Below are positions 35,599 to 42,530 of a DNA stretch of 64,000 nucleotides, in pieces. The notes beneath the pieces are model-generated. The model did no database searches. It was not told the origin of the DNA and saw only the letters and a program-made list of their open reading frames with translations. This DNA comes from Corynebacterium ammoniagenes DSM 20306 (lineage in GTDB: Bacteria > Actinomycetota > Actinomycetes > Mycobacteriales > Mycobacteriaceae), in contig NZ_CP009244.1 of the NCBI RefSeq assembly GCF_001941425.1, forward strand, positions 558,001-622,000. Reading direction: 5' to 3'. The position numbers were made by a program, and so were the translations under genes. The stretch's first letter is position 1. Each line of letters starts with the position of its first letter.

Positions 35599-36324
35599 GT
35601 GAATCAAACAAGTGTTCGTCACGGTGGGGTGGATGGATCTGCCGCCGTTGACCTAGAAGGCCTAAGCCGGAGTGGGCGCGTTGCGGCGCTGCGCTCCCGC
35701 ATGGCGGCGCTTGGTTCGGAACAAACTCCGGAAGTAGCAACAACCCCAGGTGAAGACGCTGTGGAGGTGCCCTCTGAACTGTCCTCTGTGCTGCCCGGCG
35801 GCGGTCTCCCGCGCCGGCAAGTGATGTCTTTGTCTAATTCTCCCGCCTTGGCGGTGGAGATTATCTCGCATATTACCGCCGCCGGTGGCCATGTTGCAGT
35901 GGTGGGCTGGTCGGAATTACTGCTCGCACAGGTTAGCGAAAAAGGAGATCTCTCGCGCGTTGTTACCATCCCGGACCCAGGGGCGGATCCGTGGAGTATT
36001 ACCGGCGTCTTGGTCGAAGGCATGGACGTGGTCTTTCACCATGGGCCACCGGTGGAACTGAGCCCCGCTCGCGCGCGGCCGATTCTGGCGCGGGTGCGCG
36101 CCGGGCAAGCAGCGCTGGTCACAGTAGATGCCCGCTTGCCGGGCACCGCGCTGAAAATGGATGCCCACGTGGTCCACTATCACGGCATCGGCCGCGGCAC
36201 AGGGCGAATCCGCGGCGTTGATATCGCGGTGCGCACCGAAGCAAAAGGCTTGCGGCCGATGTCCACGACCATCACGTGCGGGCAGCGTGGGAAGAAGTCG
36301 CGTCCGAAGTTGCGGGCAGTATGA
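35599..36324 (+). CDS. imuA': Mutasome accessory protein ImuA'
   Basis: A RecA-fold-related accessory protein of 241 residues, required with ImuB and DnaE2 for damage-induced mutagenesis in mycobacteria. It lacks recognisable Walker motifs, as is usual for ImuA'. The L-P-G-G-G-L-P-R-R-Q region and the C-terminal R-T-E-A-K-G-L-R-P segment match the family style. GTG at 35599 is chosen because a -10 box lies six bases upstream and the longer ORF has no ribosome site. It overlaps imuB by four bases (ATGA). A LexA-like box sits within its first codons. Confidence 0.82.
   Translation: MNQTSVRHGGVDGSAAVDLEGLSRSGRVAALRSRMAALGSEQTPEVATTPGEDAVEVPSELSSVLPGGGLPRRQVMSLSNSPALAVEIISHITAAGGHVAVVGWSELLLAQVSEKGDLSRVVTIPDPGADPWSITGVLVEGMDVVFHHGPPVELSPARARPILARVRAGQAALVTVDARLPGTALKMDAHVVHYHGIGRGTGRIRGVDIAVRTEAKGLRPMSTTITCGQRGKKSRPKLRAV
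35604..35619. promoter_or_regulatory. LexA (SOS) box at the start of imuA'
   Basis: TCAAACAAGTGTTCGT matches the corynebacterial SOS consensus TCGAA-CAnnTG-TTCGA at 12 of 14 defined positions with the correct spacing. It lies just downstream of the predicted leaderless start site, where LexA would block initiation. Confidence 0.65.
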
Positions 36325-37937
36325 GTGGAAACGGTACTCGTATTGCCGCGCTGTGGTTTCCGGATTGGCCGATTCAAGCCGCGCACATTGAAAACCCGGA
36401 GCTGAAAGGTCCCATTATTTTAGCGCGGCACCACCGCGTAGAGGTGTGTAATCACAGCGCCCGGGCGGCGGGTGTCAAACGCGGCATGCGGCTGCGGCAA
36501 GCACAAGCTATTTGCAGCGAGGCCACAGTGGTAGAAGCTAATGAAGACCGTGATGGGGCATTGTTTGCGGCTATCGCGAGCTCTTTGGATGATGTTGTCT
36601 CCTCGGTGGAGGTGCTGCGCTCCGGCCTGGTCATCGTGGACGCTGGAGCAGCCCTGCGCTTTCACGGTGAAGGTGCGATGGAAATGCTCATTGACGCTGT
36701 CGCGCGCCGCGGCGTGGACTCCACCGTTGGGGTGGCGGATGAGATTGCCACGGCGATTATTGCAGCGCGTGACCAGGAAGCGGGTCACGTGGTCGCGCGC
36801 GGGGCGTCGCAAGATTTCTTAGCGATGCAACCTGTGTCTGTTCTTTCGGCGGAAACAGCATTGGGTATTCCGCACGAGTTGGTGCAGCAATTTCAGCAAC
36901 TGGGGCTGCGGCGGTTGGGGGATCTGGCGAAGTTGCCGTTGAGACAGGTAGTCAACCGCTTTGGACCCGATGGGGCGCGCGTGCACGATATCGCTACTGC
37001 GCGGGCTGATAGAAAAGTAGCGCCAGAAGAAGCACGCAGCGATCTATCGGTGGCAGTTTTACCCACCGAACCGATTTCGCGCGTGGACTCCGCGGCCTTT
37101 GCCGCGCGTCAGTTGGCGGCGAAATTACATGACAAGCTCGCCGCGGCAGGCGTGGTGTGCTTGCGGTTGAAAATTCGTGCGGAGTTTAACCGCGGCCAAG
37201 CACTCGAGCGAGTGTGGCGCACACACGAGGCCTTGAGCGAAGACGCCACCGCAGACCGCGTGCGCTGGCAGCTGGACGGTTGGCTGACCACAGCGCGAGC
37301 CACAGACGCTGGAGGTGATGACTGGGAAGCAGAAAACGCAGGCATCATCGAGCTATCCCTGGAGCCTTTGGAGGTCAGCCAGCCGGATTTCATCGGCCAG
37401 CTCTGGGGCAGCGGCAGCTCCGATGAGCACGTGAAAAGAGCCATCTCCCGGGTGCAGTCCACACTCGGTACCGATAAGGTTCTACAGCCGTGGGCAGCGG
37501 GCGGCCGTGGCGTGTCAGAGCGCGTGGATTTTGTGCCTTATGGCGATGATATTCCGAAAGAGCCCGAAGGAGACTGGCCCGGGCGCATTCCGGCGCCGCT
37601 ACCGGCACGTCGAGGGGCAGGACCGCAGCACCCAGCGGCACGCATTCGGCTTATCGATGCCGCGGCGAAAGACGTCCACGTCACCGCCGAGGCAGTGCTG
37701 TCATCGGTTCCTTATGCGGTGGGCTGGGGCAGAAACCACTACCGCGTCGTCGGTTGGGCTGGGCCTTGGCCAGTTGATACCTTGTGGTGGCAACCATCCC
37801 ATAGTGAAGAACCGGAGAAACCGCGGCGCGTTGCGCGGCTGCAGTTGGTGGCTAAGGCCGACGATGAGCCTTATGAAAAAGCGTGGCTTTTGCAGTGGGT
37901 AGCAGGGCAGTGGCGCGTAGAAGCTACCTATAGCTAA
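36321..37937 (+). CDS. imuB: Y-family polymerase-like mutasome protein ImuB
   Basis: A 538-residue Y-family DNA polymerase homologue. At the position where active Y-polymerases have S-x-D-E, this protein reads V-D-A-G (D107, A108), so the second catalytic acid is missing. That fits ImuB, which acts as a beta-clamp-binding hub linking DnaE2 and ImuA' instead of polymerising. The palm/fingers-like region spans about 8-240, the little-finger-like domain follows, and a long C-terminal extension (about 400-538) is family-typical. The start overlaps imuA' (ATGA); the upstream ORF extension lies inside imuA'. Confidence 0.88.
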   Translation: MSGNGTRIAALWFPDWPIQAAHIENPELKGPIILARHHRVEVCNHSARAAGVKRGMRLRQAQAICSEATVVEANEDRDGALFAAIASSLDDVVSSVEVLRSGLVIVDAGAALRFHGEGAMEMLIDAVARRGVDSTVGVADEIATAIIAARDQEAGHVVARGASQDFLAMQPVSVLSAETALGIPHELVQQFQQLGLRRLGDLAKLPLRQVVNRFGPDGARVHDIATARADRKVAPEEARSDLSVAVLPTEPISRVDSAAFAARQLAAKLHDKLAAAGVVCLRLKIRAEFNRGQALERVWRTHEALSEDATADRVRWQLDGWLTTARATDAGGDDWEAENAGIIELSLEPLEVSQPDFIGQLWGSGSSDEHVKRAISRVQSTLGTDKVLQPWAAGGRGVSERVDFVPYGDDIPKEPEGDWPGRIPAPLPARRGAGPQHPAARIRLIDAAAKDVHVTAEAVLSSVPYAVGWGRNHYRVVGWAGPWPVDTLWWQPSHSEEPEKPRRVARLQLVAKADDEPYEKAWLLQWVAGQWRVEATYS

Positions 37938-37946
37938 AAACGGCAG

Positions 37947-38507
37947 TTAGCGGACGATGTCGATGACCACGCGCTTGGGGTTTTCTAGCACCTGCACCGA
38001 ATAGGGGCGGGTTTCATCCAGGCCAATGAAAAATTGGGAGCGGCCTTCATAGGTACCAGCGCTGAGTACCTCTGTGACAAAGCCGCCTTGGCCGGGAACG
38101 GTTTTAATCTCGGGGTCGTCCATGTTGAGCTCGTGCGGATAGACCGTGCCATCAATATTGACGTTTAAGGCAACACGTCCGTTGTATTGAATCAAAGCGC
38201 CAGAGCCTTGCTGCATGGGTTTATCCGTGTAATCCACAAACCAGCCCGGATCGCCGTTTCCTTCCAAGTCAAAGACCACGCGCTCAAACCGGTCATGCAC
38301 ACCCAAACGCACATTGGTCACCAGCAGCTGCGCCGGCTTGTTAGGACGGGAGGTTTTCATGGCGGAGTTGGTTTCTCCCAGCGGAGAGATATCTGATTTG
38401 CTGGAGGCCGCCATGGTGACTTGGTTCGGATTTTGCGCACCGCAAGCACTAAGAGCCAGGGCTGTTGTGATTAGCAACGCCGGCACAGCGCAGCGGGATT
38501 TATTCAT
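37947..38507 (-). CDS. AMIN-like domain lipoprotein
   Basis: A 186-residue exported lipoprotein. A signal peptide with lipobox L-S-A-C places the lipidated Cys at 22; a Ser/Asn/Lys-rich spacer to about residue 58 leads to a beta-rich AMIN-like domain (R-F-E-R-V-V-F-D-L-E-G, then R-V-V-I-D-I-V at the end). AMIN domains often bind peptidoglycan or envelope polymers; this short form has no enzymatic domain. It converges with imuB and diverges from the sucrase/ferredoxin-like gene. Function unknown beyond an envelope location. Confidence 0.82.
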   Translation of the reverse strand: MNKSRCAVPALLITTALALSACGAQNPNQVTMAASSKSDISPLGETNSAMKTSRPNKPAQLLVTNVRLGVHDRFERVVFDLEGNGDPGWFVDYTDKPMQQGSGALIQYNGRVALNVNIDGTVYPHELNMDDPEIKTVPGQGGFVTEVLSAGTYEGRSQFFIGLDETRPYSVQVLENPKRVVIDIVR

Positions 38508-38586
38508 GTGAAATACGATAATAGGAATTGCAAAGGATTGCGAACTTTACGGTGGAGATTTTTCTCAAGCATTTTGCGGATCTAGG

Positions 38587-38592
38587 TAGAGT
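38587..38592 (+). promoter_or_regulatory. -10 element for the leaderless sucrase/ferredoxin-like gene
   Basis: TAGAGT lies six bases before the ATG at 38599. The -35 region is weak. Confidence 0.4.
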
Positions 38593-38598
38593 AAAGCC

Positions 38599-39498
38599 AT
38601 GACGGTCTGTTCTGATATTCAAGTGGAGCCGCTGCCCGGCAGCGCCAAGCGCGGCAGCGTATTTGTTTTATTCGAATGGCCTGCAGGTTGGTCGCGGGAT
38701 ATCTTAGACGGAGATACTTTTTCACAGGATTTAACCTCGCGCATTAAGGCCACTCTCAAGCAGGCGGGCAAGGGCACCGAGCTGCAATTAATTCGCCGCC
38801 CCGGCCGCGAAGGCCGCGATGTCGGCCAGTTGCACCGGTGTTATTTGGTCTGGGCGGAGCAGGAAACAATGGAGCTTGTCTTATTGCGCGGCCCAGAAGA
38901 TATCCCTGCGCTGGATTTATCTGGTCCAGGCAAAAACGGCGGGGAAGTGATCACGCAACCGTTGCTGTTGGTGTGTACCCACGGCAAGCGCGATGTCTGC
39001 TGCGCGCTGAAAGGCCGGCCCTTGGCGGCGGAGTTAAATGATCACTTTGGCAATTCTTTGGTGTGGGAATCCTCGCACATGAAAGGCCACCGCTTTGCGG
39101 CGGTGAGTTTGCTGATGCCCTGGGCCTATTCCTTTGGCCGGTTAAACGCCGAGGCCGGCAAGCAGTTGGTCAATGCAGCATTGACGGGGCAGTATTTCTT
39201 CCCGGGCAATCGCGGCAATGGCAAGCTGGCACCAGGGGAACAGGTCGCAGAGCTTGCGGTCGCGCAGCAGCTTATCGATGCCGGCGAGGACCTCCACTAC
39301 GGCGCCCTATCAGTCGTAGATGCCGATCCGAAGGGCCAAGAACATCGCCCCGTGGCAGTTACCCATGAAGATGGCCGTACTTGGCACGTTGAGTTAAAGA
39401 AAAAGGAAGTCTCCGGTGTTATCTCCTCGTGTGGGGATAAACCAAAGACTTCCTCCGTCTGGGTAGCTTCGGAGATCAAGTCTCCTCAGCTACGGTGA
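38599..39498 (+). CDS. Sucrase/ferredoxin-like (thioredoxin-fold) protein
   Basis: A 299-residue cytoplasmic protein of the sucrase/ferredoxin-like family. The central C-T-H-G-K-R-D-V-C-C-A-L-K-G block and downstream W-E-S-S-H-M-K-G-H-R-F-A segment are the family signature; this module has a thioredoxin-like fold related to 2Fe-2S ferredoxins and was named after a yeast sucrose-utilisation report that does not imply sucrase activity. Likely Fe-S binding through Cys in the central block. Role unknown. The stop codon lies inside a 14-bp sequence that is repeated 19 bp further on. Confidence 0.82.
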   Translation: MTVCSDIQVEPLPGSAKRGSVFVLFEWPAGWSRDILDGDTFSQDLTSRIKATLKQAGKGTELQLIRRPGREGRDVGQLHRCYLVWAEQETMELVLLRGPEDIPALDLSGPGKNGGEVITQPLLLVCTHGKRDVCCALKGRPLAAELNDHFGNSLVWESSHMKGHRFAAVSLLMPWAYSFGRLNAEAGKQLVNAALTGQYFFPGNRGNGKLAPGEQVAELAVAQQLIDAGEDLHYGALSVVDADPKGQEHRPVAVTHEDGRTWHVELKKKEVSGVISSCGDKPKTSSVWVASEIKSPQLR

Positions 39499-39519
39499 AG
39501 TGGGACAGCTACGGTGAAG
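39487..39519 (+). repeat. Short tandem duplication at the end of the sucrase/ferredoxin-like gene
   Basis: CAGCTACGGTGAAG occurs at 39487-39500 and again at 39506-39519 (period 19 bp). The first copy contains the stop codon TGA. Probably a local slippage duplication. Confidence 0.6.
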
Positions 39520-39539
39520 CAATGCAACGCCGTCTTGCC

Positions 39540-39570
39540 CGTCGATAACGCGCTTAACGCGTTATCGACG
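39540..39570. terminator. Perfect hairpin spanning the end of metI
   Basis: CGTCGATAACGCG and CGCGTTATCGACG pair over 13 bases around loop CTTAA. The stem includes the last two codons and stop of metI. No T-run follows on either strand, so it may be an mRNA-stabilising or factor-dependent end instead of a classic terminator. Confidence 0.5.
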
Positions 39571-40242
39571 CATGATCTTGGCGGAGAGCCAGTTGCCGAA
39601 GAACTGCGCTGCCTGGACCAAGACGATGATAATCAGGGTTGCTACCAAAGTAACTTCCCATTCGAAGGCGCGGTAGCCGTAGACAATCGCGAAGTCACCC
39701 AGACCACCGCCGCCGACGTAGCCGGCCATCGCGGACATATCGACTACGCCGATAAACAAGAAGGTGTAGCCCAGCACCAGTGGTCCCAGGGCTTCGGGGA
39801 TGATGACGGTGGTGATGATCTTCCATGGCCCTGCGCCCATCGCGCGGGCGGCTTCAATCACGCCGGGGTCAATGGCGACGAGGTTTTGCTCGACAATACG
39901 GGCAACCGCAAAGGTAGCGGCGATAGCCATGACGAACGTCGCCGGGTTGCGGCCAATGGAGGTGCCCATGACGGAAACGGTGATGGGCTGGACAAAGGCC
40001 AGCAAAATAATGAACGGAATGGGGCGAATGAAGTTCACCAGCACGTTCAAGATGGTATACACCACGCGGTTTTTCAAAATGCCTGACGGGCGCGTGGTAT
40101 AGAGCAAGATGCCAATAAACAGCCCCAAGATGCCAGCCACCAGCATGGTGACGATGACCATGATGAGCGTGTCTTGGACCGCGGTAACCAGTGTGCTGCC
40201 GAGGCGATCCCAGTCTGCTTGTGCCACAAAGTTAGTGTTCAT
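39562..40242 (-). CDS. metI: D/L-methionine ABC transporter permease MetI
   Basis: A 226-residue membrane permease of the MetNIQ uptake system. It has five or six transmembrane helices and the EAA loop that contacts the ATPase (E-A-A-R-A-M-G-A-G-P-W, about residues 135-145). Its ATG overlaps the metN stop codon by four bases. A perfect hairpin spans its final codons. Together with metN and metQ it imports methionine, consistent with the McbR-like operator upstream of metQ. Confidence 0.93.
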   Translation of the reverse strand: MNTNFVAQADWDRLGSTLVTAVQDTLIMVIVTMLVAGILGLFIGILLYTTRPSGILKNRVVYTILNVLVNFIRPIPFIILLAFVQPITVSVMGTSIGRNPATFVMAIAATFAVARIVEQNLVAIDPGVIEAARAMGAGPWKIITTVIIPEALGPLVLGYTFLFIGVVDMSAMAGYVGGGGLGDFAIVYGYRAFEWEVTLVATLIIIVLVQAAQFFGNWLSAKIMRR

Positions 40243-41279
40243 CGGGTGATCTCCTGGATATCGGTGGTGGCGTTCAGGGTGTCATAGAAATGCTGAATGG
40301 CAGCATCGGGGCCGTTGAGACGAACGGTCATCTTGCCAAAGGACTGCTTTTGCAATGTGGTCACGCCACCGTGGACGATGGAGATGCTCACGCCGGCTGC
40401 GCGGGCATCGGCAGCCGCGCCGAAAAAGCCGGAGTCTTCTGCCAATTCGACGGTAAACAGGCGGCCATCGTAAGCCAGCAGGTCATCGGCCTCGACTTGG
40501 TCGGGAGTATTGCGCAGCGCGGTGGCCACAAAGCTTTGCGCCACGGCGGTCTGCGGGTTCGAGAAGACCTCGTAGATAGAACCTTGCTCTACCACGACAC
40601 CGTTTTCCATCACCGCAACTTTATCGGCGATGGTGCGAACCACTTCCATCTCGTGGGTAATGACCACAATCGTGATGCCGAATTCTTTATTCACCTCACG
40701 CAGCAGGTCGAGGACTTCCCTGGTGGTGGAGGGGTCGAGGGCGGAGGTGGCTTCATCGGCAAGCAAAAGCGTCGGGTTGGTTGCCAACGCACGCGCGATA
40801 CCCACGCGCTGTTTTTGTCCACCCGAAAGCTGTTCGGGGTAGTTATTGCCGCGGTCGGCCAGACCGACGAATTCCAACAACTCCGCCACGCGCTTTTTAC
40901 GCTCGGCTTTGCCCATGCCCTGGAGCTTGAGCGGGTATTCAATATTGCCCGCTGCGGTCCGGGAGGTAAAAAGATTGAACTGTTGGAAAATCATGCCGAT
41001 ATTTTTGCGAATCCCGCGCAGTTTCGACTCGGGCATCTTCGCAATATCGGTGCCGTCGAGCAGCACGCTGCCCGAGGTTGGCTGATCTAGTCCATTGATC
41101 ATGCGCACCAGCGTGGACTTACCGGCGCCGGAGTAGCCGATAATGCCCATGATCTCACCGGGTTCGACGGTGAGGGAGACGTTGTTTAGTGCTTTAATCT
41201 CAGCTTTTTTCTGTTTGAAAATTTTTGTGAGATTGCGGAATTCTACCCGCGTTCCAACAGTGCTCATGGCCTTACTCAT
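40239..41279 (-). CDS. metN: Methionine ABC transporter ATPase MetN
   Basis: A 346-residue ABC ATPase. Walker A is G-Y-S-G-A-G-K-S-T, the signature L-S-G-G-Q-K-Q-R-V, Walker B L-L-L-A-D-E-A-T-S-A-L-D. A C-terminal NIL/ACT-like domain (about 265-346) binds methionine and inhibits transport when the cell is replete. Alternative start: ATG four codons in (41267), with AAGG just before it. It lies 63 nt after metQ with a hairpin between, which may lower its expression relative to the binding protein. Confidence 0.94.
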   Translation of the reverse strand: MSKAMSTVGTRVEFRNLTKIFKQKKAEIKALNNVSLTVEPGEIMGIIGYSGAGKSTLVRMINGLDQPTSGSVLLDGTDIAKMPESKLRGIRKNIGMIFQQFNLFTSRTAAGNIEYPLKLQGMGKAERKKRVAELLEFVGLADRGNNYPEQLSGGQKQRVGIARALATNPTLLLADEATSALDPSTTREVLDLLREVNKEFGITIVVITHEMEVVRTIADKVAVMENGVVVEQGSIYEVFSNPQTAVAQSFVATALRNTPDQVEADDLLAYDGRLFTVELAEDSGFFGAAADARAAGVSISIVHGGVTTLQKQSFGKMTVRLNGPDAAIQHFYDTLNATTDIQEITR

Positions 41280-41290
41280 TTCAGTTGGAA

Positions 41291-41320
41291 ACCCCGTCTA
41301 GCGTGATTCGCCGACGGGGT
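41291..41320 (-). promoter_or_regulatory. metQ-metN intercistronic hairpin
   Basis: ACCCCGTC (41291-41298) pairs with GACGGGGT (41313-41320) over 8 bases, with a 14-nt loop. Hairpins here commonly protect the binding-protein mRNA or cause partial termination. Confidence 0.5.
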
Positions 41321-41342
41321 AACGATATGTACTTGGAAAATC

Positions 41343-42233
41343 TTAGCTGTTGCGCTCAGCTTCTTCGAGACGGTCCAAGATTTCTTGCAACTCTTCTGGC
41401 GTGCGCTCGACCTGAACGGACGTGCCCTTGGCATCTTCATCGACAGCAGCCTGTACCTCTGGGGTGTGCCACAACTCTGCCAACTGCTTGATGGTCTCAT
41501 TGTCTGCGTCTTCAGAACGCACCACGAAAGCATTGATGTAGGGCTCAGCCTCAGGAGAGTTTGGGTCATCCTGGAAGACAGCCAAGTTTGGATCAATGCC
41601 CGCGCGGTCGAGGAAGGAGTTGTTGATAATTGCTGGGGTGCCCTCGCCGTATGCGGATGGGGTCTGCGCAGCATCAACTGGGGTGACCTCAACCTTGGAC
41701 GCTTCAGTGTCAATATCAGCTGGGGTTGGGGTAATCAGCCCCTCTTCCTTCAAGGTAACCAAGTCAGCCTGGACCAAGACGTTGATGGCGCGGCCCTGGT
41801 TGGAAGGGTCGTTCGGGATGGCGATATTTTCGCCCTCAATGCCATCGAGGGAGTCGTGATCCTTCCAGAACAGTGCCAAAGGAATAATCTCTGTGGCCAC
41901 GATTGGGGTGAGATCAGTGTCATTGCCCACGTTGTACTCGGCCAAGAACTTCAAGTGCTGGAAGTTATTGGTATCGAGCTGGCCCTGCTCCAGTGCTTGG
42001 TTCGGGGTGGAGTAGTCAGCGAAGTTCTCGATTTGGATATCCAGACCTGCTGCATCGGCCTGCTCTTCGAGCGCGGCCCACGCCTTCTTCGCGGCATCGG
42101 TGGTGCCCACGCGGATAGGGCCATCTTGTCCGGCGCCCTCGGCGTCGCCGGAAGAGTCAGAGGAGCATGCAACCAGGCCAGTGGCAGCGATAACGGCTGC
42201 CGAGGTTGCGGCTAGTACGCGACGAATCTGCAT
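41343..42233 (-). CDS. metQ: Methionine-binding lipoprotein MetQ
   Basis: A 296-residue substrate-binding lipoprotein of the NlpA/MetQ family. The signal peptide ends with lipobox L-V-A-C (Cys23), followed by a Ser/Asp/Gly spacer. Family motifs include D-Y-x-x-P-N-Q-A-L-E-Q-G-Q-L-D-T-N-N-F-Q-H and I-A-I-P-N-D-P-S-N-Q-G-R-A. First gene of metQNI. The 297-nt upstream gap holds a McbR-like site (42313-42328) and an AAGACGTCTT palindrome just before the ATG. Confidence 0.94.
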   Translation of the reverse strand: MQIRRVLAATSAAVIAATGLVACSSDSSGDAEGAGQDGPIRVGTTDAAKKAWAALEEQADAAGLDIQIENFADYSTPNQALEQGQLDTNNFQHLKFLAEYNVGNDTDLTPIVATEIIPLALFWKDHDSLDGIEGENIAIPNDPSNQGRAINVLVQADLVTLKEEGLITPTPADIDTEASKVEVTPVDAAQTPSAYGEGTPAIINNSFLDRAGIDPNLAVFQDDPNSPEAEPYINAFVVRSEDADNETIKQLAELWHTPEVQAAVDEDAKGTSVQVERTPEELQEILDRLEEAERNS

Positions 42234-42312
42234 GTTTAAGACGTCTTTCTGTTAAAAAATGTGCGGGAAACAGGAATTTTTAGTTTATTGCTGGATTGAA
42301 AGTAACAACTGC

Positions 42313-42328
42313 CGAACCGCTTTGTCTA
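42313..42328. promoter_or_regulatory. McbR-like operator upstream of metQNI
   Basis: CGAAC-CGCTTT-GTCTA has a perfect right half of the McbR consensus TAGAC-N6-GTCTA and the same AC-CGCTTT-GTCTATT core as the site before metY (51873-51888, opposite orientation). Confidence 0.45.
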
Positions 42329-42493
42329 TTCGGCCTTTTATTCAGTAGTCGATAAAAAGATGTTTGCCCTGCCCATAACCTGCTTATTTAAGAAATTTAC
42401 ACCTGTTGAATATTAATAGACCGCACTGTTTCTCGCGGCTTTTTGCTAATGGGTGCAGTGTATCTGCTGGAAGTGCTCGCACTTTCCAACGAT

Positions 42494-42509
42494 TAGAACA
42501 GGAGTTCGC
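42494..42509. promoter_or_regulatory. LexA (SOS) box upstream of dnaE2
   Basis: TAGAACAGGAGTTCGC matches the SOS consensus at 11 of 14 defined positions with correct spacing, 22 nt before the dnaE2 ATG. It is consistent with co-induction of dnaE2 and imuA'-imuB. Confidence 0.55.
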
Positions 42510-42530
42510 ATTGGGTGTAGCATTTTATTT

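Larger units (their letters stand above)
42234..42530. other. metQ-dnaE2 divergent intergenic region
   Basis: Non-coding. It contains an AAGACGTCTT palindrome (42238-42247) next to the metQ start, a McbR-like operator (42313-42328), an AT-rich promoter-like stretch (42255-42420), and a LexA-like box (42494-42509) followed by TAGCAT (42518-42523) seven bases before the dnaE2 ATG. No RNA gene seen. Confidence 0.5.

Noticed and set aside
40290..41090. 266- and 276-codon plus-strand frames opposite metN and metQ (40290-41090, 41385-42215)
   Set aside because: Antisense shadows of clear transporter genes with no start signals.
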